DNA of 46,258 nucleotides from Streptosporangiales bacterium (GTDB lineage: Bacteria > Actinomycetota > Actinomycetes > Streptosporangiales > WHST01). The notes under the pieces were generated by a model. That model ran no database searches. It was not told the origin of the DNA and saw only the letters and a program-made list of their open reading frames with translations. The first letter of the stretch is position 1; each line of letters begins with the position of its first letter. This document shows, piece by piece, positions 26,164-35,070 of the stretch. The translations under genes were made by a program, and so were the position numbers. Location of the stretch: NCBI GenBank assembly GCA_009379825.1, contig WHTA01000046.1, positions 1 to 46,258 of the forward strand, read 5' to 3'.

Positions 26164-27453
26164 CTAGCGGTGGCCGAACTTGCGGGCGAGGACGATGAGG
26201 CTCACGATGCTGACCACGGCGGCGAAGGCAACCCAGAAGCTCGGGGCCATGTCGTAGTCGGTGATGTCGGTCAGCCAGGCGGCGATCAGTGGGGTGAAGC
26301 CACCGAAGATGGCTACGCCTATGTTGTAGCCGACGGCCATGCGCGTCGCGCGGGTCTCGGTGGGGAAGATGGCGGCCATCAACGCGCCCATCGGGCCGAA
26401 GTAGCAGGCCTTCAGCAGCGCCATGCCGAACAGCACGATGCCGAGCACCCACAGCGTCGGCACGGCGACCATGAACGCGAACATCGGGTAGATCAGCACC
26501 AGGATCAGCGCGGCGGACGGCAGCATGAAGTGGATCTGGCCGAATCGGTCCGAGTAGTGCCCGGCCACCGACGTCACGGCGAGCAGCACGAGGCCGGCGA
26601 CCAGCGTCGCGATGAAGCCGCTGGAGTCCGGTAGCTTCAGCGTCTCGATGGAGTACGTGGGGATGTAGCTGATCATGTAGTTCAGGCAGGTCGTCACGGC
26701 GAGCACGCCGACGGTCAGCAGCACCAGCCGCTTCTGCTCCCACAGCACCGTACGGATCGGCGACCTCGCCGCACCGCTCTCCCGCGCCGCTACGGACTCC
26801 GGGGTCTCAGGCACGTGCCGCCTGATGTACAGGCCGACGGGACCGACGAGCAGGCCCACGATGAACGGGATGCGGAAGCCCCACGACGTCAGCTGGTCCG
26901 CGGTCAGCACGGTGGTCAACACCGTGCCGAGTACGGCGGCGAGCAGCGAGCTCATCGCCTGGCTGGTGAACTGCCAGCTCGCCGCGAACCCCCTGCGGTG
27001 CGGCAGGTGCTCGACCATCAGCGCCGTCGCGCTGCCGAACTCGCCGCCGGCGGCGAATCCTTGGATCAGCCGCGCCACCAGGATCCCGATCGGCGCCGCC
27101 ACGCCGATCACCGCGTACGGCGGCATTACGCAGATCAGCAGCGTGCCGAGCACCATCAGGCCGATGGACAGCGTCAGCGCCGGCTTGCGGCCGGAGCGGT
27201 CCGCGTACGAACCGAGCACGAACGCACCGAGCGGCCGGATGAGGAACGAGATGGCGAACGTGCCGAGCGCAAGCAGCAGCGACACGGTCTCGTCGGCGTT
27301 GGTGAAGAACACCTTCGCGAAGTACGACGCGAAGTACGCGTAGACGGCGATGTCGTACCACTCGAGCGCGTTCCCCACGCACGCGGCGGCGATGATCCGG
27401 CGGGCACTGGGTCCCGCGCCGGTCGGGGCGAGGTGTTCCGAGCCGGTGGTCAT
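26164..27453 (-). CDS. MFS transporter, MHS (metabolite:H+ symporter) type
   Basis: A 429-residue 12-TM carrier with the MHS start [39 protein letters not shown] (motif A) and [18 protein letters not shown]. Members import organic acids, betaines or similar solutes with protons. The start overlaps the stop of the upstream M20 peptidase as ATGA, so the two are translationally coupled. This suggests the imported solute is hydrolysed by that peptidase, or that the peptidase product is moved. Confidence 0.9.
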   Translation of the reverse strand: MTTGSEHLAPTGAGPSARRIIAAACVGNALEWYDIAVYAYFASYFAKVFFTNADETVSLLLALGTFAISFLIRPLGAFVLGSYADRSGRKPALTLSIGLMVLGTLLICVMPPYAVIGVAAPIGILVARLIQGFAAGGEFGSATALMVEHLPHRRGFAASWQFTSQAMSSLLAAVLGTVLTTVLTADQLTSWGFRIPFIVGLLVGPVGLYIRRHVPETPESVAARESGAARSPIRTVLWEQKRLVLLTVGVLAVTTCLNYMISYIPTYSIETLKLPDSSGFIATLVAGLVLLAVTSVAGHYSDRFGQIHFMLPSAALILVLIYPMFAFMVAVPTLWVLGIVLFGMALLKACYFGPMGALMAAIFPTETRATRMAVGYNIGVAIFGGFTPLIAAWLTDITDYDMAPSFWVAFAAVVSIVSLIVLARKFGHR

Positions 27454-28847
27454 CGGCCCTCAGGCGGCCAGCTGTCCAGCTCGGCCAGGTCCCAGAAGAG
27501 GCCGGTCATCAGCTGCAGGCCTTCGCGCAGCAGACCGGCCGGCAGGTGCTCGTTCGGCGCGTGCTGCGAACAGCCGGCGTACGAGTGCGGCACCCACACG
27601 GTCGGCAGCCCCAACGTGTCCGCGAACGCCTCGTTCGGCAGCGACCCACCGAGGTTGGGCAGGAGCACGGGCTCCGTCCCCGCGCTGCGCCGCAACGAGT
27701 CCAGCGTCCAGCGCACCCACGGGTTGTCCGGGTCGAGCCTGGTGGCGGCCATCGCATGGTCCAGGTTGACCTCGACCATCTCGAAGCCGTGCGCGTCGAG
27801 GTGCCTGCGTACGGCGCCCTCGACGGCACGCCAGTCGGTGTCCACCACGAACCGGAGCTGGCAGGTGGCCCTCGCATGGCCGGGGATGGCGTTGACCGGA
27901 CCTTCGGGATCGCCGGCGATCATCGCCAGCACCTCGATGCTGTTCCACGCGATGACGCGCTCGTTGGGGGTGAGGCCGGGCTCGCCCCACCCGTCGTCGA
28001 TGCTCGGGCCGTCGTCGCCGGCTTCCAGCGTGACGCCCTCGAGCGCCCTGCGCACCGGTTCCGGCACACCCGCCGGGCGCAGCTCGTCGACGAGGATCCT
28101 GCCGCGGCCGTCGACCATGCTCGCCACGGCGTTCATGACCACCGTCGCTGGGTTGCGCAGCAGGCCACCCCAGTTGCCCGAGTGGTGGGAACCCTCGCGC
28201 GCACGGAAGCTGAGGGTGAAGTTCACGACGCCCCGCGCGCCGAGGAACACCGTCGGCCGGTCGATGCTCAGGCGCGGGCCGTCCGAGGCGATGAACACGT
28301 CGGCGGCGAGCTCGTCGCGGAGCTGGGCGCAGGCCTCCGCCAGGCCTGGCGACCCGGACTCCTCGCCCATGTCCATCAGCAGCGTGACGTTATAGCCGAG
28401 CTTGCCCTGCCTGGCCCGGATCACGTGGTCGAGGGCGGTCAGGTTGACGGCGTGCTGGCCCTTGTTGTCCGCGATGCCGCGGCCGTACCAGTAGTCGCCC
28501 TCGACGACGATGTCCCACGGCGTCAGGCCGGCCCGCCACTGCTCGTCGTGCGCCATCTGCACGTCGCCGTGCCCGTACGTCAGCACGGTGGGCAGGTCGT
28601 CGCCCTCGTGGCGGTGCGCCACCAACAGCGGGTGCCGGCTGGACACGGGGTTCTCCACCATACGAGCCTCGAACCCGAGTCGCTGCAGCCAGGGCGCCAT
28701 CTCGTCGGTCAGGTACGCGCGCAGCGCCTGCTCCTGCTGCGGGTCCTGGCTCTCGGTGCGGTAGCGCACCTTGCGCGCGAGATCGGTGAAGAAGGCGCCG
28801 GAGTCGAAGTACTTCGTCGCCTCCGCGATGGCCGTGTCGCGACTCAC
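27450..28847 (-). CDS. M20 family metallopeptidase
   Basis: A 465-residue zinc peptidase/deacylase. Metal ligands are visible in YGHGDVQM, GIADNKGQHAVN (bridging Asp), MGEESGSPGL (catalytic Glu and ligand) and the late HAPNEHLP motif. The dimerisation insert lies between about 215 and 350. Substrates could be dipeptides, N-acyl amino acids or carbamoyl compounds. The GTG at 28847 was chosen because GGAGG lies 6 bases upstream; the open frame to 28958 is not conserved-looking. It is divergent from the LysR gene and coupled to the MHS transporter. Confidence 0.9.
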   Translation of the reverse strand: MSRDTAIAEATKYFDSGAFFTDLARKVRYRTESQDPQQEQALRAYLTDEMAPWLQRLGFEARMVENPVSSRHPLLVAHRHEGDDLPTVLTYGHGDVQMAHDEQWRAGLTPWDIVVEGDYWYGRGIADNKGQHAVNLTALDHVIRARQGKLGYNVTLLMDMGEESGSPGLAEACAQLRDELAADVFIASDGPRLSIDRPTVFLGARGVVNFTLSFRAREGSHHSGNWGGLLRNPATVVMNAVASMVDGRGRILVDELRPAGVPEPVRRALEGVTLEAGDDGPSIDDGWGEPGLTPNERVIAWNSIEVLAMIAGDPEGPVNAIPGHARATCQLRFVVDTDWRAVEGAVRRHLDAHGFEMVEVNLDHAMAATRLDPDNPWVRWTLDSLRRSAGTEPVLLPNLGGSLPNEAFADTLGLPTVWVPHSYAGCSQHAPNEHLPAGLLREGLQLMTGLFWDLAELDSWPPEGR

Positions 28848-28957
28848 GTCCGACCTCCGAGCGCTCGGGAACCGTGCGCGCCTCACGCTGGCACAGCGGG
28901 GAAACGGCAACAAGACCAGGAAGCCGATCCGGTGCTGACAATAGTGCGGCAGCGGCA

Positions 28958-28972
28958 TTGCCGAACCGGCAA
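28958..28972. promoter_or_regulatory. LysR-type operator (perfect 6-3-6 palindrome)
   Basis: TTGCCG-AAC-CGGCAA holds the T-N11-A core of LysR sites. It lies 22 bases before the LysR gene start and 111 bases before the divergent peptidase start, the classic place for autoregulation and activation of the divergent operon. Confidence 0.65.
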
Positions 28973-28993
28973 CGCACTGGCTACGTTGACCCG

Positions 28994-29890
28994 ATGCCCT
29001 TGCACGACCCGGCGCTGCAGTACTTCCTCACGGTGCTCGAGACAGGCACCATCAACGCGGCCGCCCGCCGGCTGTACGTCGCGAGCTCGGCCATCAGCCG
29101 GCAGATCACCCGGCTGGAGACCGAGCTCGGGACCACGCTGTTCGAGCGGCACCAGAACGGGAGGATCGCCACCGACGCGGCCCATGCCTTCGCCGGCTTC
29201 GCCAGGCGCGCGATCCAGGAGGCCACGCACATCGTCGACGAGGTGCACGAACGGCAACGGCTCGCGGCCCGCTACACCATCGCCGCCACCGACGGCACCG
29301 GCCACGACCTGCTGCCCGAGCTGCTCACCGAGTTCCACGCGGCGCACCCGAAGGCACGCTTCGTCGTCCAGCTGCACGAGGCGAAGGCGGTGACCCAGGC
29401 CGTACGTGACGGCACGGCCGACCTGGGTATCACCTTCAGCCTCGCCATCGACAGCGGCGTGACCATCCTGTACGCACAGCAGGCACCGCTGCGCGCAGTC
29501 ATGCGCCTTGGGCACCCGCTGGCCGACACGGCACCGCTCACGCTGGCCGAGGTCGCGGCCTACCCGCTCGCGTTGTCGTCGCTGGCGACCACCAACCGGC
29601 GGCTGGTCGAGGCCTGCGGCGCGTCGCACGGTCAGCAGATCGAAGCGGTCTTCGAGTGCGACAACCCGGATGCCCTGGTGCGGTTCGTCAGGAACAGCGA
29701 CGCGGTCACGTTCCTCGGCCAGGTCACCCTGCCGCACCAGCCGGCGGACGTGGTGACCGTGCCGTTGCGTGAGCAGGAGTTCGGGCAGCGCACACTGCAG
29801 GTGCAGTGCCGGGCGGGCCGCAGCCTGCCGCAGGCCGTATCGAGCTTCGCCAACTTCCTCGTCGACGCACTCGAGCAGCGGGCGGTCTGA
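28994..29890 (+). CDS. LysR family transcriptional regulator
   Basis: A 298-residue LysR-type regulator: N-terminal helix-turn-helix (about 6-64; GTINAAARRLYVASSAISRQ) and a two-lobed periplasmic-binding-like effector domain (from about 90). It is divergent from the M20-MHS operon with a palindromic T-N11-A site between them, so it probably controls that operon with its substrate as effector. The ATG at 28994 has no strong ribosome site, but the HTH alignment fixes it. The 4-oxalocrotonate tautomerase gene converges 6 bases downstream. Confidence 0.92.
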   Translation: MPLHDPALQYFLTVLETGTINAAARRLYVASSAISRQITRLETELGTTLFERHQNGRIATDAAHAFAGFARRAIQEATHIVDEVHERQRLAARYTIAATDGTGHDLLPELLTEFHAAHPKARFVVQLHEAKAVTQAVRDGTADLGITFSLAIDSGVTILYAQQAPLRAVMRLGHPLADTAPLTLAEVAAYPLALSSLATTNRRLVEACGASHGQQIEAVFECDNPDALVRFVRNSDAVTFLGQVTLPHQPADVVTVPLREQEFGQRTLQVQCRAGRSLPQAVSSFANFLVDALEQRAV

Positions 29891-29896
29891 CCGCCG

Positions 29897-30094
29897 TCAC
29901 GCCCCCGCGTCGCGGTCCGAGAGGGTCTTGCCGCCGGTACCCCAGTCGGTGCGCGGCACCTCGTCCAGCACCACCCAGACCTTCGCCGGGTCGGTTCCCG
30001 TACTCGACGCGTACGCGTCGGTCATCGCGCTGATCAACTTGCGCTTGTCCTCCACGGACTGGGCGGTGGCGTGTTCGACACGGATCAACGGCAT
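29897..30094 (-). CDS. 4-oxalocrotonate tautomerase family protein
   Basis: A 65-residue tautomerase subunit with the catalytic Pro directly after Met (MPLIRVEHATAQSVEDKRKL). Such small proteins form hexamers that shift keto-enol or double-bond position; some instead dehalogenate or hydrate. It is the last gene of the MFS-SDR-hydrolase-monooxygenase operon, 27 bases after the monooxygenase stop. An AGGAG site lies upstream. The substrate is unknown. Confidence 0.85.
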   Translation of the reverse strand: MPLIRVEHATAQSVEDKRKLISAMTDAYASSTGTDPAKVWVVLDEVPRTDWGTGGKTLSDRDAGA

Positions 30095-30121
30095 GTCACT
30101 CCTCGGGTTCCTCGGTTCCTG

Positions 30122-31882
30122 TCAGAGCAGCTCGTACGCGCTCAGGTCGAGCTCGCGGGTGAACTGCCAGTACTTCAACAGTGGCAACGGCCAGTTCTGG
30201 GTGACCCGGCCGTTGGCGTTCTTGTACCAGCTGCTCACCTCGGCGGCGCCCCACGCCTGCAGCCGGTTGCGTGCGTCGATCATCTCCGTGTAGGCCTCGT
30301 ACGGCTCGCGCCTGCAGTCCATCGCGCGGTGGCCGCCGGCGAGCAGCGCGCGCAGGCACTCCAGGATGTACTCGACCGCGCACTCGGACATGTAGATGAT
30401 GCTGCCGGTCACCACCAGGTTGGTGTTCGGTCCGTAGACGCAGAACAGGTTCGGGAAGCCCGGCACGGCGATGCCGAGGTACGCGCGCGCGTCGCCCGCC
30501 CACTGCTCATGCAGGTCGACGCCACCGCGGCCGGTCACCTGCATGGGGGTGAGGAACTCCGACGCCCGGAACCCGGTGGCGTAGACGAGCACGTCCACCT
30601 CGTGCTCGACGCCGTCGGCGGTCCTTACGCCCTTCTCCGTGACCTCGGCGATGGACTCGGTCACCAGGTCGACGTGCGGCTCGTGCAGCGTGGCGGCCCA
30701 GACGCCGTTGTCGCGCAGCATCCGCTTCGCGCCCGCCGGGTACGTCGGCAGCACCTTCTCGAACAGGTCCGGGCGGTCCGCGTACTGCCGGCGCAGCTCG
30801 TCCACCAGCTGCCGGCGCAGCAGGTCGTTGGCGGCGGACAGTGACTCCTCGCCGGGCCACTCGGGGTCGACGGCGACCAGCGGCAGCCGGCCCTCGGTCG
30901 CGATCCACACCTGCCAGAACCGGTACCAGCGGTGGAAGTCGGGCACCCGCTGGAACAGCCACCGCATGCCCGCCGACATGTCCGCGTGGTACGCGGGCGT
31001 CGGCAGCATCCACGGTGCGTTGCGCTGGAAGACCACGAGCTGGTCGACCTCGCCCGCGATGGACGGGATGATCTGGTACGCGCTCGCGCCGGTACCGATG
31101 ACGCCGACGCGCTTGCCGGCGAGCTCGACCCCGGTGTCCCACCGCGCCGAGTGCATGGCGACGCCGGCGTACCTGTCCATGCCTGGCAGGTCCGGGTAGT
31201 TCGGCTCGTTGAGCTGGCCGACGGCGCTGATCACTGCGTTGACGGTGAGCGTCTCCTCGACACCCGCCGAGTTGCGTGTCCGCAGCTGCCAGGTCGCCGA
31301 CTCGTCGTCGTACGCCGCGGCGAGCACCTCCGTGCGGAACCTGATCCGGTCACGCAGCTGCAGCGTCGTGGCGACGTCCTTGAAGTAGTCGCGGATCTCC
31401 GCCTGCGCGGAGAACTGTTGCGGCCAGTCGCTCTTCTGCGCGAACGAGTAGCTGTACGCGAAGTTGCTCGTGTCCAGCCGGCAGCCGGGGTAGTTGTTCT
31501 CCAGCCAGGTGCCGCCGACGTCACCGTTCTTCTCGAACACGACGAACGGCACCTTCGCCTGGTCGAGCCGGTGCGCGGCGGCGATCCCCGACATGCCCGC
31601 CCCGATCACCGCGACCGAGAAGTCGACGTCGGGCGCCACGTCGTCCTTGGTCCAGGTGGGGGCGCCGACGTCGCCGAGCAGGCCGAGCTCGTGCTCGAGC
31701 ATCGGCAGGTACTCCGCACCCGCGTCACCGGTGAGGAACGCCATCAGCCGCTGCATCTGCTCCGGCGGGTGCTCGACCTCGGCCGGGAAGCCACCACGGT
31801 CACGCACCCCGACCAGGGCGTCGACGGCGGCCTGCCTGGCCCGCGCGAGCGCGTCGCCGGACAGCCCGCCCTGCGGCTCCAC
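30122..31882 (-). CDS. Baeyer-Villiger-type flavin monooxygenase (frameshifted near its 5' end)
   Basis: The main frame gives 586 residues of a class B flavin monooxygenase. FAD motif VIGAGMSG (about 91-98), the NADPH motif VIGTGASA (about 262) and an F-x-G-x-x-x-H-S-x-x-W-like segment (YAGVAMHSARW) are present, as is the late DVLVYATGF. These enzymes turn ketones into esters or lactones with O2 and NADPH. The frame opens at a GTG (31882), but the family N-terminal extension continues upstream in another frame (31885-32052), one base out of register. The core could still fold from 31882. Neighbouring hydrolase and SDR genes fit ketone breakdown. Confidence 0.85.
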   Translation of the reverse strand: MEPQGGLSGDALARARQAAVDALVGVRDRGGFPAEVEHPPEQMQRLMAFLTGDAGAEYLPMLEHELGLLGDVGAPTWTKDDVAPDVDFSVAVIGAGMSGIAAAHRLDQAKVPFVVFEKNGDVGGTWLENNYPGCRLDTSNFAYSYSFAQKSDWPQQFSAQAEIRDYFKDVATTLQLRDRIRFRTEVLAAAYDDESATWQLRTRNSAGVEETLTVNAVISAVGQLNEPNYPDLPGMDRYAGVAMHSARWDTGVELAGKRVGVIGTGASAYQIIPSIAGEVDQLVVFQRNAPWMLPTPAYHADMSAGMRWLFQRVPDFHRWYRFWQVWIATEGRLPLVAVDPEWPGEESLSAANDLLRRQLVDELRRQYADRPDLFEKVLPTYPAGAKRMLRDNGVWAATLHEPHVDLVTESIAEVTEKGVRTADGVEHEVDVLVYATGFRASEFLTPMQVTGRGGVDLHEQWAGDARAYLGIAVPGFPNLFCVYGPNTNLVVTGSIIYMSECAVEYILECLRALLAGGHRAMDCRREPYEAYTEMIDARNRLQAWGAAEVSSWYKNANGRVTQNWPLPLLKYWQFTRELDLSAYELL

Positions 31883-31884
31883 GA

Positions 31885-32052
31885 ACCCTGCATCGAACGC
31901 AACGGCGGTTGGAGCGCAGCGTCGACGAGGGTCATGTCGCCGGTGAGGTAGGCCAGTGCGGCGAGCAGCGGCGACACCTCCGCCTCGTCCACCATCGCGC
32001 GGATCGTCGCGTCGTCCTCGACGATCGGCTTCAGCTCGGTCGGGTCGTCCAT
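31885..32052 (-). pseudogene. 5' piece of the monooxygenase gene in another frame
   Basis: This frame starts MDDPTELKPIVEDDATIRAM and runs to LTGDMTLVDAALQPPL. It looks like the helical N-terminal extension found before the FAD domain in 4-hydroxyacetophenone-type monooxygenases. The following EPQGGLS segment is one base out of frame, so a single indel between about 31883 and 31910 splits the gene. It starts 4 bases after the hydrolase stop, in operon position. Confidence 0.65.
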
Positions 32053-32056
32053 CGCA

Positions 32057-32893
32057 CTATGCGCCGCGCAGGAACGGCAGGATCAGGTCGACGAGCGCGT
32101 CCGGCGCCTCGATGTTCGGCTCGTGCCCGTAGTCGGTCTCCACCACCTGCGCCGTCGGGGCGACCTCGGCGAGCTTCTTCGCCCACTGCTTCTCCAGCAG
32201 CTGGTCGTTCCTGCCCTCGACGAGCAGGACGGGCGCCGTCACCTGGGCGAGCTGGTCGAAGAACGGGTCCGCCGGCAGCGCACGCTCCACCGCGGGGTTC
32301 TTCAGCGCAGGCGCCTTCATCGCCTCCCAGTGCCCGGGCACGAGGCTGTTGCGGTACCGCGTCTCCACGTGATCGGCCAGCCCGTCGAGGCTGGTCACCA
32401 GCAGGCCGGTGAGGCGTCCCGCCTCCGCCATGCTCGGCTCGTACGAACCGAGCGCCTCGATGCCCGCGGGCAGCCGGTACGGCCCGCCGGTGCCCGACAC
32501 GCTCACCGCACGCGCGATCGGCCACGCCGACGACGGGTCGACCAACGCACGCAGCACGAGCGAACCGCCGAACGACGCACCGACGAACGCCGCGTCGGTG
32601 ACACCGACCGTGGCGCACCACGCCGCGACGTGCGGCACCCTGGCCGCGTACGGCGACCGGTCGAGGTACACCACCTTGTCGGTGCCGCCCCAGCCGAGCA
32701 GGTCGGGCGCGAGCACGTGGAACTTGCCGCTGAGCCGTTCGATCATCGGCGCCCAGCACAGCTCCGCGGTCGTGCCGAACGCCCCGTCGTGCACGAGCAC
32801 GGCGGTCGGGTTGCCAGGGTCACCGGCCTCCAGGTACGCGGTGCGGAACCCGCCTGCGTCCACGGTCTTCGCCTGGTAGCTCTCGCCGTTCAC
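32057..32893 (-). CDS. alpha/beta hydrolase
   Basis: A 278-residue hydrolase. The nucleophile is Ser107 in VGASFGGS, the acid is in VEGRNDQLL and the His in YGHEPN; the oxyanion segment is HDGAFG. The GTG at 32893 has GAGAGGAG about 6 bases upstream. It lies between the SDR gene (19 bases upstream) and the monooxygenase gene (4 bases downstream). The place beside a Baeyer-Villiger enzyme suggests hydrolysis of the ester or lactone it makes. Confidence 0.88.
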   Translation of the reverse strand: MNGESYQAKTVDAGGFRTAYLEAGDPGNPTAVLVHDGAFGTTAELCWAPMIERLSGKFHVLAPDLLGWGGTDKVVYLDRSPYAARVPHVAAWCATVGVTDAAFVGASFGGSLVLRALVDPSSAWPIARAVSVSGTGGPYRLPAGIEALGSYEPSMAEAGRLTGLLVTSLDGLADHVETRYRNSLVPGHWEAMKAPALKNPAVERALPADPFFDQLAQVTAPVLLVEGRNDQLLEKQWAKKLAEVAPTAQVVETDYGHEPNIEAPDALVDLILPFLRGA

Positions 32894-32912
32894 TTGTCTC
32901 CTCTCGTGGGGT

Positions 32913-33602
32913 TCAATGCAGAACCGAGCCGCCGTCCACACACAGCGTCTGGCCGGTGACGAACCTTGCGTCGTCGGACAGCAGGAACCGCACCGGGCCG
33001 ACGATGTCGTCCGGGTACGCGCGCCGCTTGATGGCGCGGGTGGCGATGTTGGCTTCCTCCGTGTGCGCCATCGACTCGACCATCGGCGTCGCCGTGAGGC
33101 CTGGGCTCACCACGTGGACGTTGATGCCGCGGTCGCCGAGCTCGGTGGCCAGGCACCGGGCGAAGCCGATCACCCCGGCCTTCGCCGCCACGTACGCGAA
33201 CATGTTCTGTGGGCCCTTGAACACCGTGCCGGACGCGAAGAACACGATCCGCCCACCGTCGGTCATCAACGGCACGACCGCCTGGGTCACCGCGATGGCG
33301 GCGTGCAGGTCGACCTGGAGCACCCGCTCCCACTCGGTGCGACTGGTCTCGAGGAAGGGCGCGTAGTGCAGCACGGCCGCGCAGTGCACAAGCTGGTCGA
33401 CCTGCGCGACGCCCAGCTCGTCGAGCAGCACCTCGACCCCGGCAGCAGTGGCGAGGTCGCACTCGACGTAGTCGACACCGTCGAGCGGCACGTCGGGACG
33501 CTGCACGTCCGCCACCACACACCTGGTGCCGTCGGCGCGCAGCGCCTCGACGATGGCCGCGCCGATGCCGCGGGCACCACCGGTGACGACGGCGACCGTC
33601 AC
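32913..33602 (-). CDS. SDR family oxidoreductase
   Basis: A 229-residue short-chain dehydrogenase: cofactor motif TGGARGIG (7-14), NAG-like HCAAVL, active-site Ser in FFASGTV and the Y-x-x-x-K pair in AYVAAKAG, then SPGLTATPM and the terminal VDGGSVLH. The acidic residue after beta-2 (VADVQ) favours NAD(H). It starts with GTG, overlapping the MFS stop by 4 bases. In this operon it probably oxidises an alcohol to the ketone used by the monooxygenase, or acts on the hydrolase product. Confidence 0.9.
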   Translation of the reverse strand: MTVAVVTGGARGIGAAIVEALRADGTRCVVADVQRPDVPLDGVDYVECDLATAAGVEVLLDELGVAQVDQLVHCAAVLHYAPFLETSRTEWERVLQVDLHAAIAVTQAVVPLMTDGGRIVFFASGTVFKGPQNMFAYVAAKAGVIGFARCLATELGDRGINVHVVSPGLTATPMVESMAHTEEANIATRAIKRRAYPDDIVGPVRFLLSDDARFVTGQTLCVDGGSVLH

Positions 33603-34870
33603 GGGGTCACCGCCGGCTCGGTGGCGTCATCGGTCAGCCCGCGGGTGCGGGTCTCCGCCGTCACGGCCGCGCCCACGACGAAGATCAGCCCGGTGACCGC
33701 GGTGAGCACGGCCAGCCGCGACGGGATGTCGCTCACCTCGGGGCTCGCCAGCGTCACGAGCGTCGGCGTCATGCCACCGAGCGCATAACCGGTGTTCCAG
33801 CTCAACGCCGTACCGGTGGCCCTGATCTTCGTCGGGAACCGCTCGTTGAGGAAGATGAGGATCGGCGCGGTGGACGTCATCATCAGCAACGCCATGGCGA
33901 TGGCGAGGACCGTGATCAGCACCACCTGGTCCGCGGCGAGGGTGCTCGCCCACAGGTAGAGCGCGGGGATGGCGACGAGCGCGGGCACGCCCACGAACAG
34001 GAACGTGCGGCGGCGGCCGATGCGGTCGCTGAGCGTGCCGCCCAACAGGCCGCCGCAGACGACCGCGCTGTTCGCCACGATCAGCACCACGGCCGCAGCG
34101 CCCTTCGGGACGCCGAGGTTGGTGTCGATGAACGTGGGGAAGAACCCCATGGTGAGGTAGTACAGCGAGGCGCCGCCGGCGACGAGCACCACGTTCACGA
34201 AGAACACCGACCGGTGACCGGCGGAGAAGAGCGTACGCAGCGGCGACTTCGGCTTCGCGCCCTTCTGGTCCTCCGCCGCCCACAGCGGTGACTCCGTGGT
34301 CTTCGCGTAGACGAAGAAGCTCAGGGCGGCGGCGATCAGACCGGTGAAGAACATGACCCGCCAGCCCATCGCGGCGAACGCCGGACCGGTGAAGATGTTC
34401 GAGACGACGAGGAACACCACGGAGGCGAGCACTGCGCCGAGGCCGGCGCCGCCACCGGCCACGATGCCCGACATCAGCCCGCGGTGCTTCGCCGGCACCG
34501 TCTCCGTACCAAGGGTGTGCGTGGATGCCACCACGCCGCCGACGAACACACCCTGCACCAGCCGGAGCACGACGAACATCGCCGGGGCGAGCACGCCCGC
34601 CGTCGCGTACGTCGGCACCGTACCCATCAGCGCGGTGGCGATGCCGACCCCGGTGATCGCGACGAGCATCGCCTTCTTCCTGCCGTTCCGGTCCGCGAAA
34701 CTGCCGAACAGCGCGGAGCCTGCGGGCCGCATCACGAGCGTTACGGCGAAGGACGCGAAGACGAACGCCAGCTGCAGCGTCTCTGAGCCGGCGGGCAGCA
34801 GCAGCGGCCCGATGGTGGAAGCCAGGTAGAGGATGATGAGCAGGTCGTACAGGTCGATGCTCCAGCCCAT
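33599..34870 (-). CDS. MFS transporter (frameshift near the N-terminus)
   Basis: A 423-residue MFS protein of the metabolite symporter type, with SIDLYDLLIILYLAS in TM1, FADRNGRKKAML (motif A) and LSDRIGRRRTFL in the second half. The natural start seems to be the ATG at 34931, with GGGAG upstream, giving MAATTQVQRRQILTAGFAIA; a one-base shift near 34870 then separates it from the rest. The ATG at 34870 directly precedes TM1, so a shortened carrier could be made. First gene of the five-gene catabolic operon, divergent from the IclR regulator; it probably imports the substrate. Confidence 0.85.
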   Translation of the reverse strand: MGWSIDLYDLLIILYLASTIGPLLLPAGSETLQLAFVFASFAVTLVMRPAGSALFGSFADRNGRKKAMLVAITGVGIATALMGTVPTYATAGVLAPAMFVVLRLVQGVFVGGVVASTHTLGTETVPAKHRGLMSGIVAGGGAGLGAVLASVVFLVVSNIFTGPAFAAMGWRVMFFTGLIAAALSFFVYAKTTESPLWAAEDQKGAKPKSPLRTLFSAGHRSVFFVNVVLVAGGASLYYLTMGFFPTFIDTNLGVPKGAAAVVLIVANSAVVCGGLLGGTLSDRIGRRRTFLFVGVPALVAIPALYLWASTLAADQVVLITVLAIAMALLMMTSTAPILIFLNERFPTKIRATGTALSWNTGYALGGMTPTLVTLASPEVSDIPSRLAVLTAVTGLIFVVGAAVTAETRTRGLTDDATEPAVTP

Positions 34871-34994
34871 CAGCGATGGCGAACCCCGCGGTCAGGATCT
34901 GTCTACGCTGCACCTGCGTAGTGGCTGCCATCGGACGCTCCCATCAGCGGCGGCGCTGAGCTCTGCGGTGTTCCCGACCGTAGAGCCGCGTTCC

Positions 34995-35027
34995 TACCGT
35001 TGCAACTAGAGATTTCTCATAGCGGTA
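34995..35027. promoter_or_regulatory. inverted repeats between the MFS gene and the IclR gene
   Basis: TACCG (34995-34999) and CGGTA (35023-35027) flank a smaller palindrome GAGATTTCTC (35009-35018) in an AT-richer patch. It is the best candidate for the IclR operator controlling both divergent promoters. The exact site is unproven. Confidence 0.4.
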
Positions 35028-35070
35028 AGACTTGTTGTTCGCCGGTCGCGCGTTCCGCTAGGCTGAACAG

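Noticed and set aside
24668-26743. Long N-terminal extension of MiaB to 26743
   Set aside because: The extra part overlaps the MFS gene in another frame and has no similarity to MiaB. The GTG at 26128 fits family length.
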